Shown here piece after piece: positions 55,028-64,000 of a DNA stretch of 64,000 bases (the first letter of the stretch is position 1; every line of letters starts with the position of its first letter). Position numbers and translations under genes: made by a program. Source of the stretch: Streptomyces tanashiensis (GTDB taxonomy: Bacteria > Actinomycetota > Actinomycetes > Streptomycetales > Streptomycetaceae); assembly GCF_014648895.1 (NCBI RefSeq), contig NZ_BMRZ01000009.1:248001-312000 (forward strand), read 5' to 3'. Below the pieces are notes generated by a model. The model worked only from the letters and a program-made list of their open reading frames with translations, was not told the DNA's origin and did not search any database.

Positions 55028-55578
55028 AGGTTTCCTTCCACGTATGCGGCCGCACGCCTTATGACATCCGGCCGATCCTTGAACTGCCCCAGCGCCGCGT
55101 TGCAACTGAAGCACAGCACGCCTCGGACCTTACCCGTCTGATGATCGTGATCCACATGCTCCGCCGGACCCTCCCGGCAGATCACGCAGACACCACCTTG
55201 AGCGGCGATCATCTGGTCGCGTTCGGCTTCGGTGATGCCGTACTGGCGCTTGAGATGCCTGGCTCGCCCCTGGGCCTTCTTGCAGGCCTTGCAGCAGGTG
55301 GCGAGGCCGTCCGAGGCGGTGGCGTTGCGATGCCAGTCGCCGTGCGGCTTGACCTGATCGCATTGCCGGCAGAGCTTGTGCCCCGCCGGCACGTCCGCCA
55401 GGCTTCGGACGGCCTTGCCCTTGGCTGCCTGCCTGATCCGGTAGCGCTCAGCCCCGTAGGCGGCTACGCATTCCCGGCACCTCGGCTGCAGTCCGTCCCC
55501 GCGATTGCAGTCCCGCGCGAAACCGGTCAGCGGGACATCCCGCCCGCAACCGCGGCAATACTTGACGGCCTCCGACAT
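54979..55578 (-). CDS. Endonuclease VII-type HNH nuclease inside the proteasome operon
   Basis: A 199-residue protein with an HNH/Endonuclease VII fold in the C-terminal half: GGVCVICREGPAEHVDHDHQ, then GKVRGVLCFSCNAALGQ. DHDH supplies catalytic and metal residues, and CxxC...CxxC binds zinc. The N-terminal half holds further CxxC pairs (CRGC, CREC, CRQC, CKAC), probably extra zinc knuckles. Codons are less GC-biased than neighbours, with several TTG and CTT-type codons, suggesting acquisition. The ATG at 55578 is clear. It lies 36 bp after pup and overlaps prcB by 49 bases. Role unknown; a DNA-repair nuclease is plausible. Confidence 0.85.
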   Translation of the reverse strand: MSEAVKYCRGCGRDVPLTGFARDCNRGDGLQPRCRECVAAYGAERYRIRQAAKGKAVRSLADVPAGHKLCRQCDQVKPHGDWHRNATASDGLATCCKACKKAQGRARHLKRQYGITEAERDQMIAAQGGVCVICREGPAEHVDHDHQTGKVRGVLCFSCNAALGQFKDRPDVIRRAAAYVEGNLWNPTLVAQGVYRQPS

Positions 55579-55614
55579 CTCCCCACCCTTGCGACTTCAC
55601 CTTCGATTCGAAGG

Positions 55615-55827
55615 CTACTGGCCGCCTTTTTGCACGAAGCTTCGAACGAAGTCCTCCGCATTCTCCTCGAGCACGTCGTCGATCTCGTCCAGGACGGAGT
55701 CCACGTCGTCGCTCAGCTTCTCCTGGCGTTCCTTGAGGTCGGAGCTCGCCTCCGTGGTGGTCTCCTCGACCTCCTCCGTGGATCGCGTCGCCTTCTGCTG
55801 TCCGCCGCCGGTGTCCTTGGTCGCCAT
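55615..55827 (-). CDS. pup: Prokaryotic ubiquitin-like protein Pup
   Basis: A 70-residue acidic, disordered tag ending FVRSFVQKGGQ. The C-terminal Gln must be deamidated by Dop before PafA can ligate it. LKERQEKLSDDVDSVLDEID and VLEENAEDFV form the helix that binds the ARC coiled coil. The ATG at 55827 (MATKDTGGG) is the family start. It lies 160 bp after dop and 36 bp before the endonuclease gene. Confidence 0.97.
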   Translation of the reverse strand: MATKDTGGGQQKATRSTEEVEETTTEASSDLKERQEKLSDDVDSVLDEIDDVLEENAEDFVRSFVQKGGQ

Positions 55828-55987
55828 ATCCCTCACCCCGCTCGAATCGGCCCGCTCGGTTGAGTCCGTACAAGATCAGACCCTATAGGTCGGGTCCGAC
55901 TTCGGCCCCGCAGTTTCCACAACGCCCGGGCACTGATTCCATGATTCCCAGTGCCGGGGCATTTCAGGCCCGTACCGGGCCCCCGGT

Positions 55988-57499
55988 TCAGCCGCCGGAC
56001 AGCACGCGGACCAGTTCCTCGGCGGTCCGGCAGCGGTCCAGGAGCGACTTCACGTGGGCCTTGGTGCCGCGCAGCGGCTCCAGGGTCGGGACGCGCTGGA
56101 GGGAGTCCCGGCCGGGCAGGTCGAAGATCACCGAGTCCCAGGAGGCCGCGGCGACGTCGTCGGCGTACTGCTCCAGGCAGCGGCCCCGGAAGTAGGCCCT
56201 GGTGTCCTCCGGAGGCGCCGTCTCGGCCCGCTCCACCTCGGTCTCGTCCAGGAGCCGCTTCATGCGCCCGCGGGCCACCAGACGGTTGTAGAGGCCCTTC
56301 TCGGGGCGTACGTCCGCGTACTGGAGGTCCACCAGGTGCAGCCGGGCCGCGTCCCAGTCCAGGCCGTCGCGGCGCCGGTAGCCCTCCATGAGCTCCCGCT
56401 TGGCGATCCAGTCCAGCTCGCCGGCGAGGCTCATCGGGTCGGTCTCCAGGCGCCCCAGGGTGTCCTCCCAGCGCGTGAGGACGTCCATGGTCTGCTCGTC
56501 CGCGTCCGAGCCGTACCGCTCCTCGACGTACTTCCTGGCCAGCTCGAAGTACTCCATCTGGAGCTGGACCGCGGTGAGTGTCCGGCCGCTGCGGAGCGTG
56601 ATCAGGTACTGCAGCGTCGGGTCGTGCGAGACCTGGTGGAGGGTGCGGACCGGCTGGTCGACGGCGAGGTCGACCGTGATGAAGCCGTCCTCGATCATGG
56701 AGAGCACGAGGGCGGTGGTGCCGAGCTTGAGGTAGGTGGAGATCTCCGAGAGGTTCGCGTCGCCGATGATCACGTGCAGGCGGCGGTACTTCTCGGCGTC
56801 GGCGTGCGGCTCGTCCCGGGTGTTGATGATGGGCCGCTTCAGGGTGGTCTCCAGGCCCACCTCGACCTCGAAGTAGTCGGCCCGCTGGCTGATCTGGAAG
56901 CCGTTCTCCCGCCCGTCCTGGCCGATGCCGACCCGTCCCGCGCCGGTGACGACCTGGCGGGAGACGAAGAAGGGGGTCAGGTGGCGCACGATGTCCGAGA
57001 AGGGGGTCTCCCGCTTCATCAGGTAGTTCTCGTGCGTGCCGTAGGAGGCGCCCTTGTTGTCGGTGTTGTTCTTGTAGAGGTGGATGGGCTGGGCCCCGGG
57101 CAGCTGGGCGGCCCGCTCGGCCGCCTCCGCCATGATCCGCTCGCCGGCCTTGTCCCAGAGGACGGCGTCGCGGGGGTTGGTGACCTCGGGCGCGCTGTAC
57201 TCGGGGTGGGCGTGGTCCACGTAGAGGCGGGCCCCGTTGGTGAGGATCACATTGGCCAGGCCGATGTCCTCGTCGGTGAGCTGGCTGGAGTCGGCGGCCT
57301 CGCGGGCGAGGTCGAAGCCGCGGGCGTCCCGCAGCGGATTCTCCTCCTCGAAGTCCCAGCGGGCGCGGCGCGCCCGGTGCATCGCCGCCGCGTAGGCGTT
57401 GACGATCTGGGACGAGGTGAGCATGGCATTGGCGTTCGGGTGTCCGGGGACGGAGATCCCGTACTCCGTCTCGATGCCCATTACTCGCCGTACGGTCAT
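55988..57499 (-). CDS. dop: Deamidase/depupylase of Pup (Dop)
   Basis: A 503-residue PafA paralogue that converts the Pup C-terminal Gln to Glu and removes Pup from substrates. RRVMGIETEYGISVPG holds the nucleotide glutamates. The Dop loop region after EYGIS (about residues 35-80) is present, including RARRARWDFEEENPLRDARG, and distinguishes it from PafA. NGARLYVDHAHPEYSAPEV contains the nucleophile Asp. The ATG at 57499 follows AAGGAGG. It precedes pup on the minus strand and follows arc. Confidence 0.95.
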   Translation of the reverse strand: MTVRRVMGIETEYGISVPGHPNANAMLTSSQIVNAYAAAMHRARRARWDFEEENPLRDARGFDLAREAADSSQLTDEDIGLANVILTNGARLYVDHAHPEYSAPEVTNPRDAVLWDKAGERIMAEAAERAAQLPGAQPIHLYKNNTDNKGASYGTHENYLMKRETPFSDIVRHLTPFFVSRQVVTGAGRVGIGQDGRENGFQISQRADYFEVEVGLETTLKRPIINTRDEPHADAEKYRRLHVIIGDANLSEISTYLKLGTTALVLSMIEDGFITVDLAVDQPVRTLHQVSHDPTLQYLITLRSGRTLTAVQLQMEYFELARKYVEERYGSDADEQTMDVLTRWEDTLGRLETDPMSLAGELDWIAKRELMEGYRRRDGLDWDAARLHLVDLQYADVRPEKGLYNRLVARGRMKRLLDETEVERAETAPPEDTRAYFRGRCLEQYADDVAAASWDSVIFDLPGRDSLQRVPTLEPLRGTKAHVKSLLDRCRTAEELVRVLSGG

Positions 57500-57637
57500 G
57501 CGGCCCTCCTTGCCCGGCGGCGCTCACTGTGCGCGACTCGGCGGGTACCGATGAGCCTAGAGCGGCTTCGCGCTGGTGGGGAGATCAGTTGCGGTATTTC
57601 CCTGTGATGCCGGGGGAAATGCTGGATGGAATGCGTC

Positions 57638-57672
57638 GGCTGCGGATGCCCGGTTTCCGGACATCCGCAGCC
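57638..57672 (-). terminator. Hairpin after arc
   Basis: GGCTGCGGATG (57638-57648) pairs with CATCCGCAGCC (57662-57672), with an inner CCGG-TTT-CCGG stem. It lies 11 bp after the arc stop, before dop. Confidence 0.75.
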
Positions 57673-57682
57673 GGTGGGCGTT

Positions 57683-59449
57683 TTACAGGTACTGACCGGT
57701 ATTGGCCACCGTGTCGATGGAGCGTCCGGTGTCCGCGCCCTGCTTTCCGGTGACGAGCGTGCGGATGAAGACGATCCGCTCGCCCTTCTTTCCGGAGATC
57801 CGGGCCCAGTCGTCGGGGTTGGTGGTGTTGGGCAGGTCCTCGTTCTCCTTGAACTCGTCCACGCACGCCTGGAGGAGGTGGGAGACCCGGATGCCCTTCT
57901 GGTTGTGGTCGAGGAAGGCCTTGATGGCCATCTTCTTGGCCCGGTCGACGATGTTCTGGATCATCGCGCCGGAGTTGAAGTCCTTGAAGTAGAGGACTTC
58001 CTTGTCACCGTTGGCGTACGTGACTTCGAGGAAGCGGTTCTCCTCGGATTCCGCGTACATCTGCTCGACGACGGACTGGATCATTCCGTGGGCGGCGGCA
58101 GCCTTCGAGCCACTGTGCTCGGAGATGTCGTCCGCGTGGAGCGGCAGGGTGGCCGTGAGGTACTTGGCGAAGATGTCCTTCGCGGCCTCCGCGTCCGGGC
58201 GCTCGATCTTGATCTTGACGTCGAGCCGGCCGGGCCGCAGGATCGCGGGGTCGATCATGTCCTCGCGGTTGGAGGCGCCGATGACGATGACGTTCTCCAG
58301 GCCTTCCACGCCGTCGATCTCGGCGAGCAGCTGCGGGACGATGGTGTTCTCCACGTCCGAGCTGACACCGGATCCGCGGGTGCGGAAGAGGGATTCCATC
58401 TCGTCGAAGAAGACGATGACGGGGGTGCCCTCGCTCGCCTTCTCCCGGGCACGCTGGAAGACGAGGCGGATGTGCCGCTCGGTCTCGCCGACGTACTTGT
58501 TGAGGAGCTCGGGGCCCTTGATGTTGAGGAAGTAGGACTTCCCCGCGGGCTGACCGGTCACCTCGGCGACCTTCTTGGCCAGGGAGTTGGCCACGGCCTT
58601 CGCGATGAGCGTCTTGCCGCAGCCCGGCGGGCCGTAGAGCAGGATGCCCTTGGGCGGCCGCAGTTCGTGCTCCTTGAAGAGGTCCGGGTAGAGGTACGGA
58701 AGCTCGACCGCGTCGCGGATCAGCTCGATCTGGTTGCCCAGACCGCCGATCTTGTCGTAGTCGACGTCCGGGACCTCTTCCAGAACGAGCTCTTCGACCT
58801 CGCTCTTGGGGACCACCTCGTAGACGTAGCCGGACCTGGAGTCGAGCAGCAGGGCGTCGCCGGCGCGGATGGTGACGTCCAGCAGAGGCTCGGCGAGCCT
58901 CACCACCCGCTCCTCGTCGGTGTGCCCCACCACCAGGGCGCGCTCGCCGTCCTCGAGGATCTCCTTGAGGGTGACGATGTCCCCGGCGCGCTCGAACTCC
59001 ATGGCCTCGACCACGTTGAGCGCTTCGTTGAGCATGACTTCCTGGCCGCGCTTGAGCTCTTCGAGCTCGATGCTCGGGCTGACGTTCACCCGGAGCTTGC
59101 GGCCCCCGGTGAAGATGTCGCACGTGCCGTCCTCATTGGCCTGCAGGAAGACACCGAAGCCGGCCGGCGGCTGTGCGAGCCGGTCGACCTCCTCCTTGAG
59201 TGCCACGATCTGGTCGCGGGCCTCACGGAGCGTGTTCGCCAGTCGTTCGTTCTGCGCGGACACGCCGGCCAGGTTGGTCTGCAGCTCGACGATCCGCTCT
59301 TCGAGAATCCTCGTGTGGCGCGGAGAGTCGGCGAGCTTGCGGCGCAGGACGGCGATTTCCTGCTCGAGATAGGCAACCTGACCGGCGGGGTCTTCAGACC
59401 CCCGCCCCGGCCGGATGCCGCGGTTGATGTCGTCGTCGTGGGCTGCCAC
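57683..59449 (-). CDS. arc: AAA ATPase forming proteasome ring (ARC/Mpa)
   Basis: A 588-residue proteasome-associated ATPase. A coiled coil (about residues 30-80: AGQVAYLEQEIAVLRRKLA, RILEERIVELQTNLAGVS) binds Pup. Two OB domains follow. The AAA domain has Walker A GPPGCGKTLIAKAVAN, Walker B PVIVFFDEMES and the Arg-finger region ILRPGRLDVKIKI. The C terminus ends TGQYL, the docking tail for the 20S alpha ring. The GTG at 59449 has GGAGG eight bases upstream; a GTG three codons earlier is less well spaced. Unfolds pupylated proteins into the core. Confidence 0.95.
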   Translation of the reverse strand: MAAHDDDINRGIRPGRGSEDPAGQVAYLEQEIAVLRRKLADSPRHTRILEERIVELQTNLAGVSAQNERLANTLREARDQIVALKEEVDRLAQPPAGFGVFLQANEDGTCDIFTGGRKLRVNVSPSIELEELKRGQEVMLNEALNVVEAMEFERAGDIVTLKEILEDGERALVVGHTDEERVVRLAEPLLDVTIRAGDALLLDSRSGYVYEVVPKSEVEELVLEEVPDVDYDKIGGLGNQIELIRDAVELPYLYPDLFKEHELRPPKGILLYGPPGCGKTLIAKAVANSLAKKVAEVTGQPAGKSYFLNIKGPELLNKYVGETERHIRLVFQRAREKASEGTPVIVFFDEMESLFRTRGSGVSSDVENTIVPQLLAEIDGVEGLENVIVIGASNREDMIDPAILRPGRLDVKIKIERPDAEAAKDIFAKYLTATLPLHADDISEHSGSKAAAAHGMIQSVVEQMYAESEENRFLEVTYANGDKEVLYFKDFNSGAMIQNIVDRAKKMAIKAFLDHNQKGIRVSHLLQACVDEFKENEDLPNTTNPDDWARISGKKGERIVFIRTLVTGKQGADTGRSIDTVANTGQYL

Positions 59450-59564
59450 GGTCCTCACCTCCTCCAAGGGGAGCTGGACGCTTCCTGACCCTACCTGCGT
59501 GGGTGGTGATTGAAACCCCTAGATCAAAAAGACTCCGGGGTGTGTCCGATCTTCACCCTTGCGC

Positions 59565-59584
59565 TTCCCCTCTCGCCAGGGGAA
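59565..59584. promoter_or_regulatory. TTCCCCT-N6-AGGGGAA inverted repeat
   Basis: A 20-bp dyad in the 240-bp divergent interval between arc and the ferredoxin gene. It could be an operator or the stem of a short leader. No other gene is visible in this interval. Confidence 0.4.
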
Positions 59585-59689
59585 TACCCACCCTTCACCG
59601 TCTGAAAGCGGGCGGTTGTATCGTCGTCATTGGTCAACACCCGTCAGAGGTGGCCCGACTTATCGCGCGAAGCAGAAACGGCAGGAGAT

Positions 59690-60001
59690 ATGACCGTGCA
59701 GCACGAGGCTCCGTCCACGGGCGCCGAGGAGGCGCTGGAGGTCTGGATCGACCAGGACCTGTGCACCGGGGACGGGATCTGCGCGCAGTACGCTCCCGAG
59801 GTCTTCGAGCTCGACATCGACGGGCTCGCTTATGTGAAGAGCGCCGACGACGAGCTCCTCCAGGACGCGGGTGCCACCACCCCGGTGCCGCTGCCGCTGC
59901 TCCAGGACGTGGTGGACTCCGCGAAGGAGTGCCCGGGCGACTGCATCCATGTGCGCCGGGTCGCGGACAAGGTGGAGGTGTACGGCCCCGACGCCGAGTG
60001 A
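59690..60001 (+). CDS. Ferredoxin ([3Fe-4S]/[4Fe-4S] type)
   Basis: A 103-residue ferredoxin. DLCTGDGICAQYAPEVFE contains Cys25 and Cys31, and KECPGDCIHV has Cys81 and Cys85, the C-x5-C...C spacing of P450-partner ferredoxins, with one extra cysteine. It would carry electrons to an oxygenase. The ATG at 59690 follows CAGGAGAT. It is divergent from arc. A P450 gene lies 20 kb away; no direct partnership is shown. The orientation next to the proteasome genes is odd but no fusion is seen. Confidence 0.88.
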   Translation: MTVQHEAPSTGAEEALEVWIDQDLCTGDGICAQYAPEVFELDIDGLAYVKSADDELLQDAGATTPVPLPLLQDVVDSAKECPGDCIHVRRVADKVEVYGPDAE

Positions 60002-60004
60002 GTC

Positions 60005-60628
60005 TCAGACGCCGCGCGCGTCGGCCTGGTCTCCGCGGACGAAGGCGCCGCCCTGCCAGCGCCAGCTGACCTGCTCCTTCTCGTCGGGGCAGCAGCTGGG
60101 CACGTCGGGGGACGAGTAGCCGAGCAGGGTGGCGCGCACAGCCCCGTCGCGGACGGCGAGCTCGGTGACGTTCCGGTGCTGTTCCGGTGCGACGAGCGTG
60201 GCGACCACGCGCGCGGGGCTGCCGTTCTTCTTGCCCCGGGTGAGGACGTAGACGCCGCTGGGCGGCGTGCCGGAGCCGGCTTCGCAGTGCACGACCGCAA
60301 TCGTCTCGGGGTTCCCGTCGCCGTCGAGGTCTCCGGCGACGCGCTGGGCGACCGTGCGGGGGCCTCCCCCGCACTCCAGGGGGTAGTCGGCTCCGGCGGC
60401 GTCCGGGGCGGGTGCCGGGCGGGGGGCGGCGGCCGGGGAGGCGCCGGCCTCGGCGGGGCCGGGCTGGAGCAGTCCGGCGAGGGCGACCACCGCGGCGGTC
60501 GCGGTGGCGGTGGCCAGCCAGTGGGCCGGCCGGGCGTGGGTGTGGGCGAGGTCCGCGAGGTCCGGGGCGGCGGAGGGCTGCACGCGAGACGTCTCCTGTG
60601 GGGTGGTGCGGCGGTGGTTTCCGGGCAT
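60005..60628 (-). CDS. Exported or membrane-anchored protein with Ca-binding-like motif, unknown function
   Basis: A 207-residue protein with one N-terminal transmembrane or signal helix (HWLATATATAAVVALAGLLQP) after a Pro-rich segment. The extracellular part contains GDLDGDGNPETIAVVHCEAG, a DxDxDG motif of the FG-GAP/dockerin kind that could bind calcium, and a CC pair (SCCPDE). No catalytic motif is seen. The ATG at 60628 is chosen, with little Shine-Dalgarno sequence. It lies three bases beyond the convergent ferredoxin stop. Confidence 0.65.
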   Translation of the reverse strand: MPGNHRRTTPQETSRVQPSAAPDLADLAHTHARPAHWLATATATAAVVALAGLLQPGPAEAGASPAAAPRPAPAPDAAGADYPLECGGGPRTVAQRVAGDLDGDGNPETIAVVHCEAGSGTPPSGVYVLTRGKKNGSPARVVATLVAPEQHRNVTELAVRDGAVRATLLGYSSPDVPSCCPDEKEQVSWRWQGGAFVRGDQADARGV

Positions 60629-60773
60629 CGTGCCACACGTCACAGGGGGACGGAACAGCTGGGGTGGGCGTCGTCCGGCAGGTCCGGGGCGGCGGCGAAC
60701 ATGAGGACGCCGCCGTCGAGTTCTCCCGCGTGGGCGGGGAACTCGACGGCGGCGCGGTGTGGATGTCGGGACG

Positions 60774-61661
60774 TCAGCCCTTGTTGGGGCCCTCGTAGTC
60801 CTCGCCGTAGGCGCCCTTGGCGGGGCGGCGGCGGCGCATCGGGGGCTCGACGCCGTCCGCGAGGCGGCGGGCGGTGACGAGGAAGCCGGTGTGGCCGATC
60901 ATGCGGTGATCGGGGCGGACGGCGAGGCCCTCGACGTGCCAGTTGCGGATCATGGACTCCCAGGGCTGCGGCTCGGCGTAGCAGCCGAACTCGCGGATGG
61001 ACTCCACGGTGCGCGCGAGCTGGGTGGTGGTCGCCACGTAGCAGCAGAGGATGCCGCCGGGGACGAGGGCCTTGGAGACGGCCTCCAGGCACTCCCAGGG
61101 CGCGAGCATGTCCAGGATGACGCGGTCGACGTCGGTGTCGGACAGGTTGTCCTGGAGGTCGCCGACGGTCAGCTGCCACGCGGGGTGGGGGCCGCCGAAG
61201 TAGCGCTCGACGTTGCCCTTCGCGATCTCGGCGAAGTCCTCGCGGCGCTCGTAGGAGTGCAGCATGCCGCTGTCTCCGATGGCGCGGAGGAGGAAGCTGC
61301 TCAGCGAGCCCGAGCCCACCCCGGCTTCCACGACGCGGGCGCCGGGGAAGATGTCGGCGAAGGCCAGGATCTGCCCCGCGTCCTTGGGGTAGACCACGGC
61401 GGCGCCGCGGGGCATGGACAGGACGTAGTCGGGGAGCAGGGGGCGCAGCGCGAGGTAGGCGACGTTTCCGGTGGTACGGACAACGCTGCCCTCGGGGGCG
61501 CCGATCAGTTCGTCGTGCGGGAAAGAACCCTTGTGGGTGTGGAAGTTCTTTCCCTCTTCGAGCGTGAACGTGTAGTGACGGCCCTTGGGGTCGGTCAGCT
61601 GAACCTGGTCCCCGACCTTGAAGGGCCCGCGTCGGCGGGCGGCACCGGTCGGTTCGGACAT
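60774..61661 (-). CDS. trmI: tRNA (adenine58-N1)-methyltransferase TrmI
   Basis: A 295-residue class I SAM methyltransferase. A small N-terminal beta domain (GDQVQLTDPKGRHYTFTLEE) precedes the Rossmann core with PGARVVEAGVGSGSLSSFLL, VDRVILDMLAPWECLEAV and GILCCYVATTTQLARTVESI. It makes m1A58 in the T-loop of tRNAs. The homologous M. tuberculosis protein lies next to arc/mpa, so the location supports the call. The ATG at 61661 is clear. Confidence 0.95.
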   Translation of the reverse strand: MSEPTGAARRRGPFKVGDQVQLTDPKGRHYTFTLEEGKNFHTHKGSFPHDELIGAPEGSVVRTTGNVAYLALRPLLPDYVLSMPRGAAVVYPKDAGQILAFADIFPGARVVEAGVGSGSLSSFLLRAIGDSGMLHSYERREDFAEIAKGNVERYFGGPHPAWQLTVGDLQDNLSDTDVDRVILDMLAPWECLEAVSKALVPGGILCCYVATTTQLARTVESIREFGCYAEPQPWESMIRNWHVEGLAVRPDHRMIGHTGFLVTARRLADGVEPPMRRRRPAKGAYGEDYEGPNKG

Positions 61662-61748
61662 GTGAGCACCTTATCAAGGGCTCCCTCGCCTCCGGCCCGC
61701 TCAAGTCGGCGCCGACGGTCGACCGTGCCCGGAAGCCGTGTACCGGGG

Positions 61749-62939
61749 TTACGCGGACGGTCGTGCCATGGCCTGGACGAAGGCGCGCTCGACGTCGGTG
61801 GTGGCGAGGACGCCGTAGATCTCGCCGCCGTCCTCGACGACGAGGTACTCGGTGGCGGGGCTGGCGCGGAGGTGGTCGAGGAGGGGCTGGCCGGTGAGTT
61901 CGGCGGGGACCCGCATGCCGTCCGTGAGGTCCTGGGCGAGGGTGCTGACGGCGACCCAGGGGCGGCGGTGCTGGGGTACGGCGGCGATGGCGGCCTCGCG
62001 GACGATGCCGGTGGGTTCGCCGGCGCCGTCGACGACGACGAGGGCGCGGGCACCGGCCTCGTTGGCGCGGCGGAGGGCCTCGGAGAGCGGTGTGGTGGGT
62101 TCGACGGGGATGGCGCGGCGGGTGAGGGCGCGGGCCCGGAGCTCGGGGAGGTGCTCGCGCAGGCGGGCCATGCGGAGGCTGTTGCCGGCGCCGGTCCAAA
62201 TGATCGCGGCGAGGATGGCGGCGAGGAGGGCGTCGGTGACGGTCTCGAAGCCGCTGATGTCGTCGGTGGAGTTGCCGAGGAGGCCGGTGCGGGTGAGCAG
62301 GGGCAGGCCGACCAGGACGAGGACGGCGAGGGCGCGGCCGGCCCAGGCGGCGGCGACGGTGCCGCTCATGGGCTTGCCGGTGATCTTCCAGACCACGGCG
62401 CGGAGCATGCGGCCGCCGTCGAGGGGGAGGCCGGGGAGCAGGTTGAAGATCGCGACGATCAGGTTGGAGATCATCAGGCCGGCGAGGAGGACGCCGGGGA
62501 CGGTGCCGGGTTCGACGGCGTACAGGGAGAGGTAGAACACGCCGGCGAGGACGAGCGAGAGCAGGGGGCCGACGAAGGCGAGGACGAATTCGCGGCCGGG
62601 GGTCTCGGTCTCCTTCTCGATCTCGGAGACGCCGCCGAAGAACTGGAGCTGGATGCGGCGCACCGGGAGTTTGAAGCGGAGCGCGGCGATCGTGTGGGCC
62701 AGCTCGTGGACGAGCACGGAGGCGTAGAAGGCGACGGCGAAGAAGAGGGAGACGAGGTAGCGGGCGGCGCCGAGCTCGGGCAGGACGCGGTCGATCTGGT
62801 CGCCGAAGACCCAGGTGATGAGGGCGGCGACGAGGAACCAGCTGGGGGCGACGTAGACGGGCACGCCGAAGGGCCGTCCCATGAGGATCCCGCCGCCGGG
62901 CTCCTCGGTCCGCTGCGGCTTGGGCTCGTCCTGGTTCAC
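61749..62939 (-). CDS. Site-2 protease family zinc metalloprotease with CBS domains
   Basis: A 396-residue intramembrane protease. HELAH (His78, Glu79, His82) and NLLPGLPLDGGR (Asp174) are the two zinc-site motifs within membrane helices. Two CBS repeats follow (about residues 275-325 and 335-390), a combination seen in SpoIVFB-like proteases and thought to sense ATP. It would cut a membrane-bound regulator. The start is GTG at 62939 with AAGGA four bases upstream. Its neighbour on the other strand is a RecB-like nuclease. Confidence 0.92.
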   Translation of the reverse strand: MNQDEPKPQRTEEPGGGILMGRPFGVPVYVAPSWFLVAALITWVFGDQIDRVLPELGAARYLVSLFFAVAFYASVLVHELAHTIAALRFKLPVRRIQLQFFGGVSEIEKETETPGREFVLAFVGPLLSLVLAGVFYLSLYAVEPGTVPGVLLAGLMISNLIVAIFNLLPGLPLDGGRMLRAVVWKITGKPMSGTVAAAWAGRALAVLVLVGLPLLTRTGLLGNSTDDISGFETVTDALLAAILAAIIWTGAGNSLRMARLREHLPELRARALTRRAIPVEPTTPLSEALRRANEAGARALVVVDGAGEPTGIVREAAIAAVPQHRRPWVAVSTLAQDLTDGMRVPAELTGQPLLDHLRASPATEYLVVEDGGEIYGVLATTDVERAFVQAMARPSA

Positions 62940-63063
62940 GGGTTCCTTTCGTCGCGTGGTGTGACCTCGCGTCGGTACGTCACGGTTCGATCATGCAGTG
63001 CGACGGGGTCCCAGGTCGATGGTATTCCGCTCGTTGTCGGTCGCGGGTCGTAGGGTCTTCGTC

Positions 63064-63966
<903 letters not shown>

Positions 63967-63994
63967 GCACACCCCGCCCCGTGAAGGAGCCCTT

Positions 63995-64000
63995 GTGACG
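63995..64000 (+). CDS. First codons of a further gene (truncated by the window)
   Basis: GTGACG at the window end follows AAGGAG five bases upstream, a good ribosome site, 29 bp after the RecB-like stop. The product cannot be identified. Confidence 0.4.

Noticed and set aside
54979..55578. Prophage or integrated-element remnant
   Set aside because: Only a single phage-type fold gene is present, with intact operon neighbours and no integrase, att site or structural genes.

Overview
The window is chromosomal DNA from an actinomycete, almost certainly a Streptomyces. GC is very high with strong G/C bias at third codon positions, GTG and TTG starts are common, and a Pup-proteasome locus, a mycosin-type protease and an iron-box promoter are present. 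The order pheS-pheT, sensor kinase, rRNA methyltransferase, rplT-rpmI-infC, then glnA4-like genes, then tatC-tatA-pafC-pafB-pafA-prcA-prcB-pup-dop-arc matches my memory of the S. coelicolor core chromosome around SCO1594-SCO1650 (no search was run). Nothing suggests a prophage, plasmid or island. Accessory signal is limited to one endonuclease gene and one composite palindromic repeat.

Layout. 1-1.7 kb: the tail of a membrane methyltransferase, then a LuxR-type regulator. 1.8-9.7 kb: translation genes (pheT, pheS, an RNA methyltransferase, rplT, rpmI, infC) plus a PAS-histidine kinase. infC has a roughly 290-nt structured leader ending in an attenuator-like terminator, and it starts at ATC. 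9.7-16.4 kb: DUF1844 and SseB-like proteins, a mycosin-type subtilase overlapping a Pro/Ala-rich membrane protein, a PLP-dependent alanine-racemase-fold enzyme and a secreted HAD phosphatase. 16.5-23.2 kb: a divergent catabolic unit (SDR, aldehyde dehydrogenase, GlnA4-like ligase, FadR-type regulator, ethanolamine-type permease, class-I amidotransferase hydrolase). This fits ethanolamine use by glutamylation rather than by ethanolamine ammonia-lyase. 23.2-27.2 kb: an NCS1 permease divergent from TetR plus an amidohydrolase. 27.2-27.5 kb: a composite palindromic repeat. 27.5-31 kb: LysR with a TDT transporter, a BtuF-fold protein and an XRE-cupin regulator.

31-39.8 kb: a glycine-betaine-type ABC importer (ATPase plus fused permease/binding protein), a stand-alone 5'-3' exonuclease, an iron-regulated siderophore-interacting reductase, MerR divergent from two membrane proteins, and a cytochrome P450. 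40-50.8 kb: helY-like helicase, diacylglycerol kinase, tatC, tatA, two small genes, pafC, pafB, two FKBP isomerases and pafA, all on the minus strand. 50.9-53.3 kb: MFS exporter divergent from a LacI regulator. 53.4-59.4 kb: prcA, prcB, an endonuclease VII-like gene, pup, dop and arc. 59.7-64 kb: ferredoxin, a lipid-anchored or exported hypothetical, a TrmI tRNA methyltransferase, a site-2 protease, a RecB-like nuclease, and the first codons of one more gene.

Systems. The pupylation system is complete: Pup, the deamidase Dop, the ligase PafA, ARC and the 20S subunits, plus the WYL regulators PafB and PafC. TatA and TatC provide folded-protein export. Many convergent junctions carry long perfect-stem terminators, and several divergent promoters carry inverted repeats that are good operator candidates.
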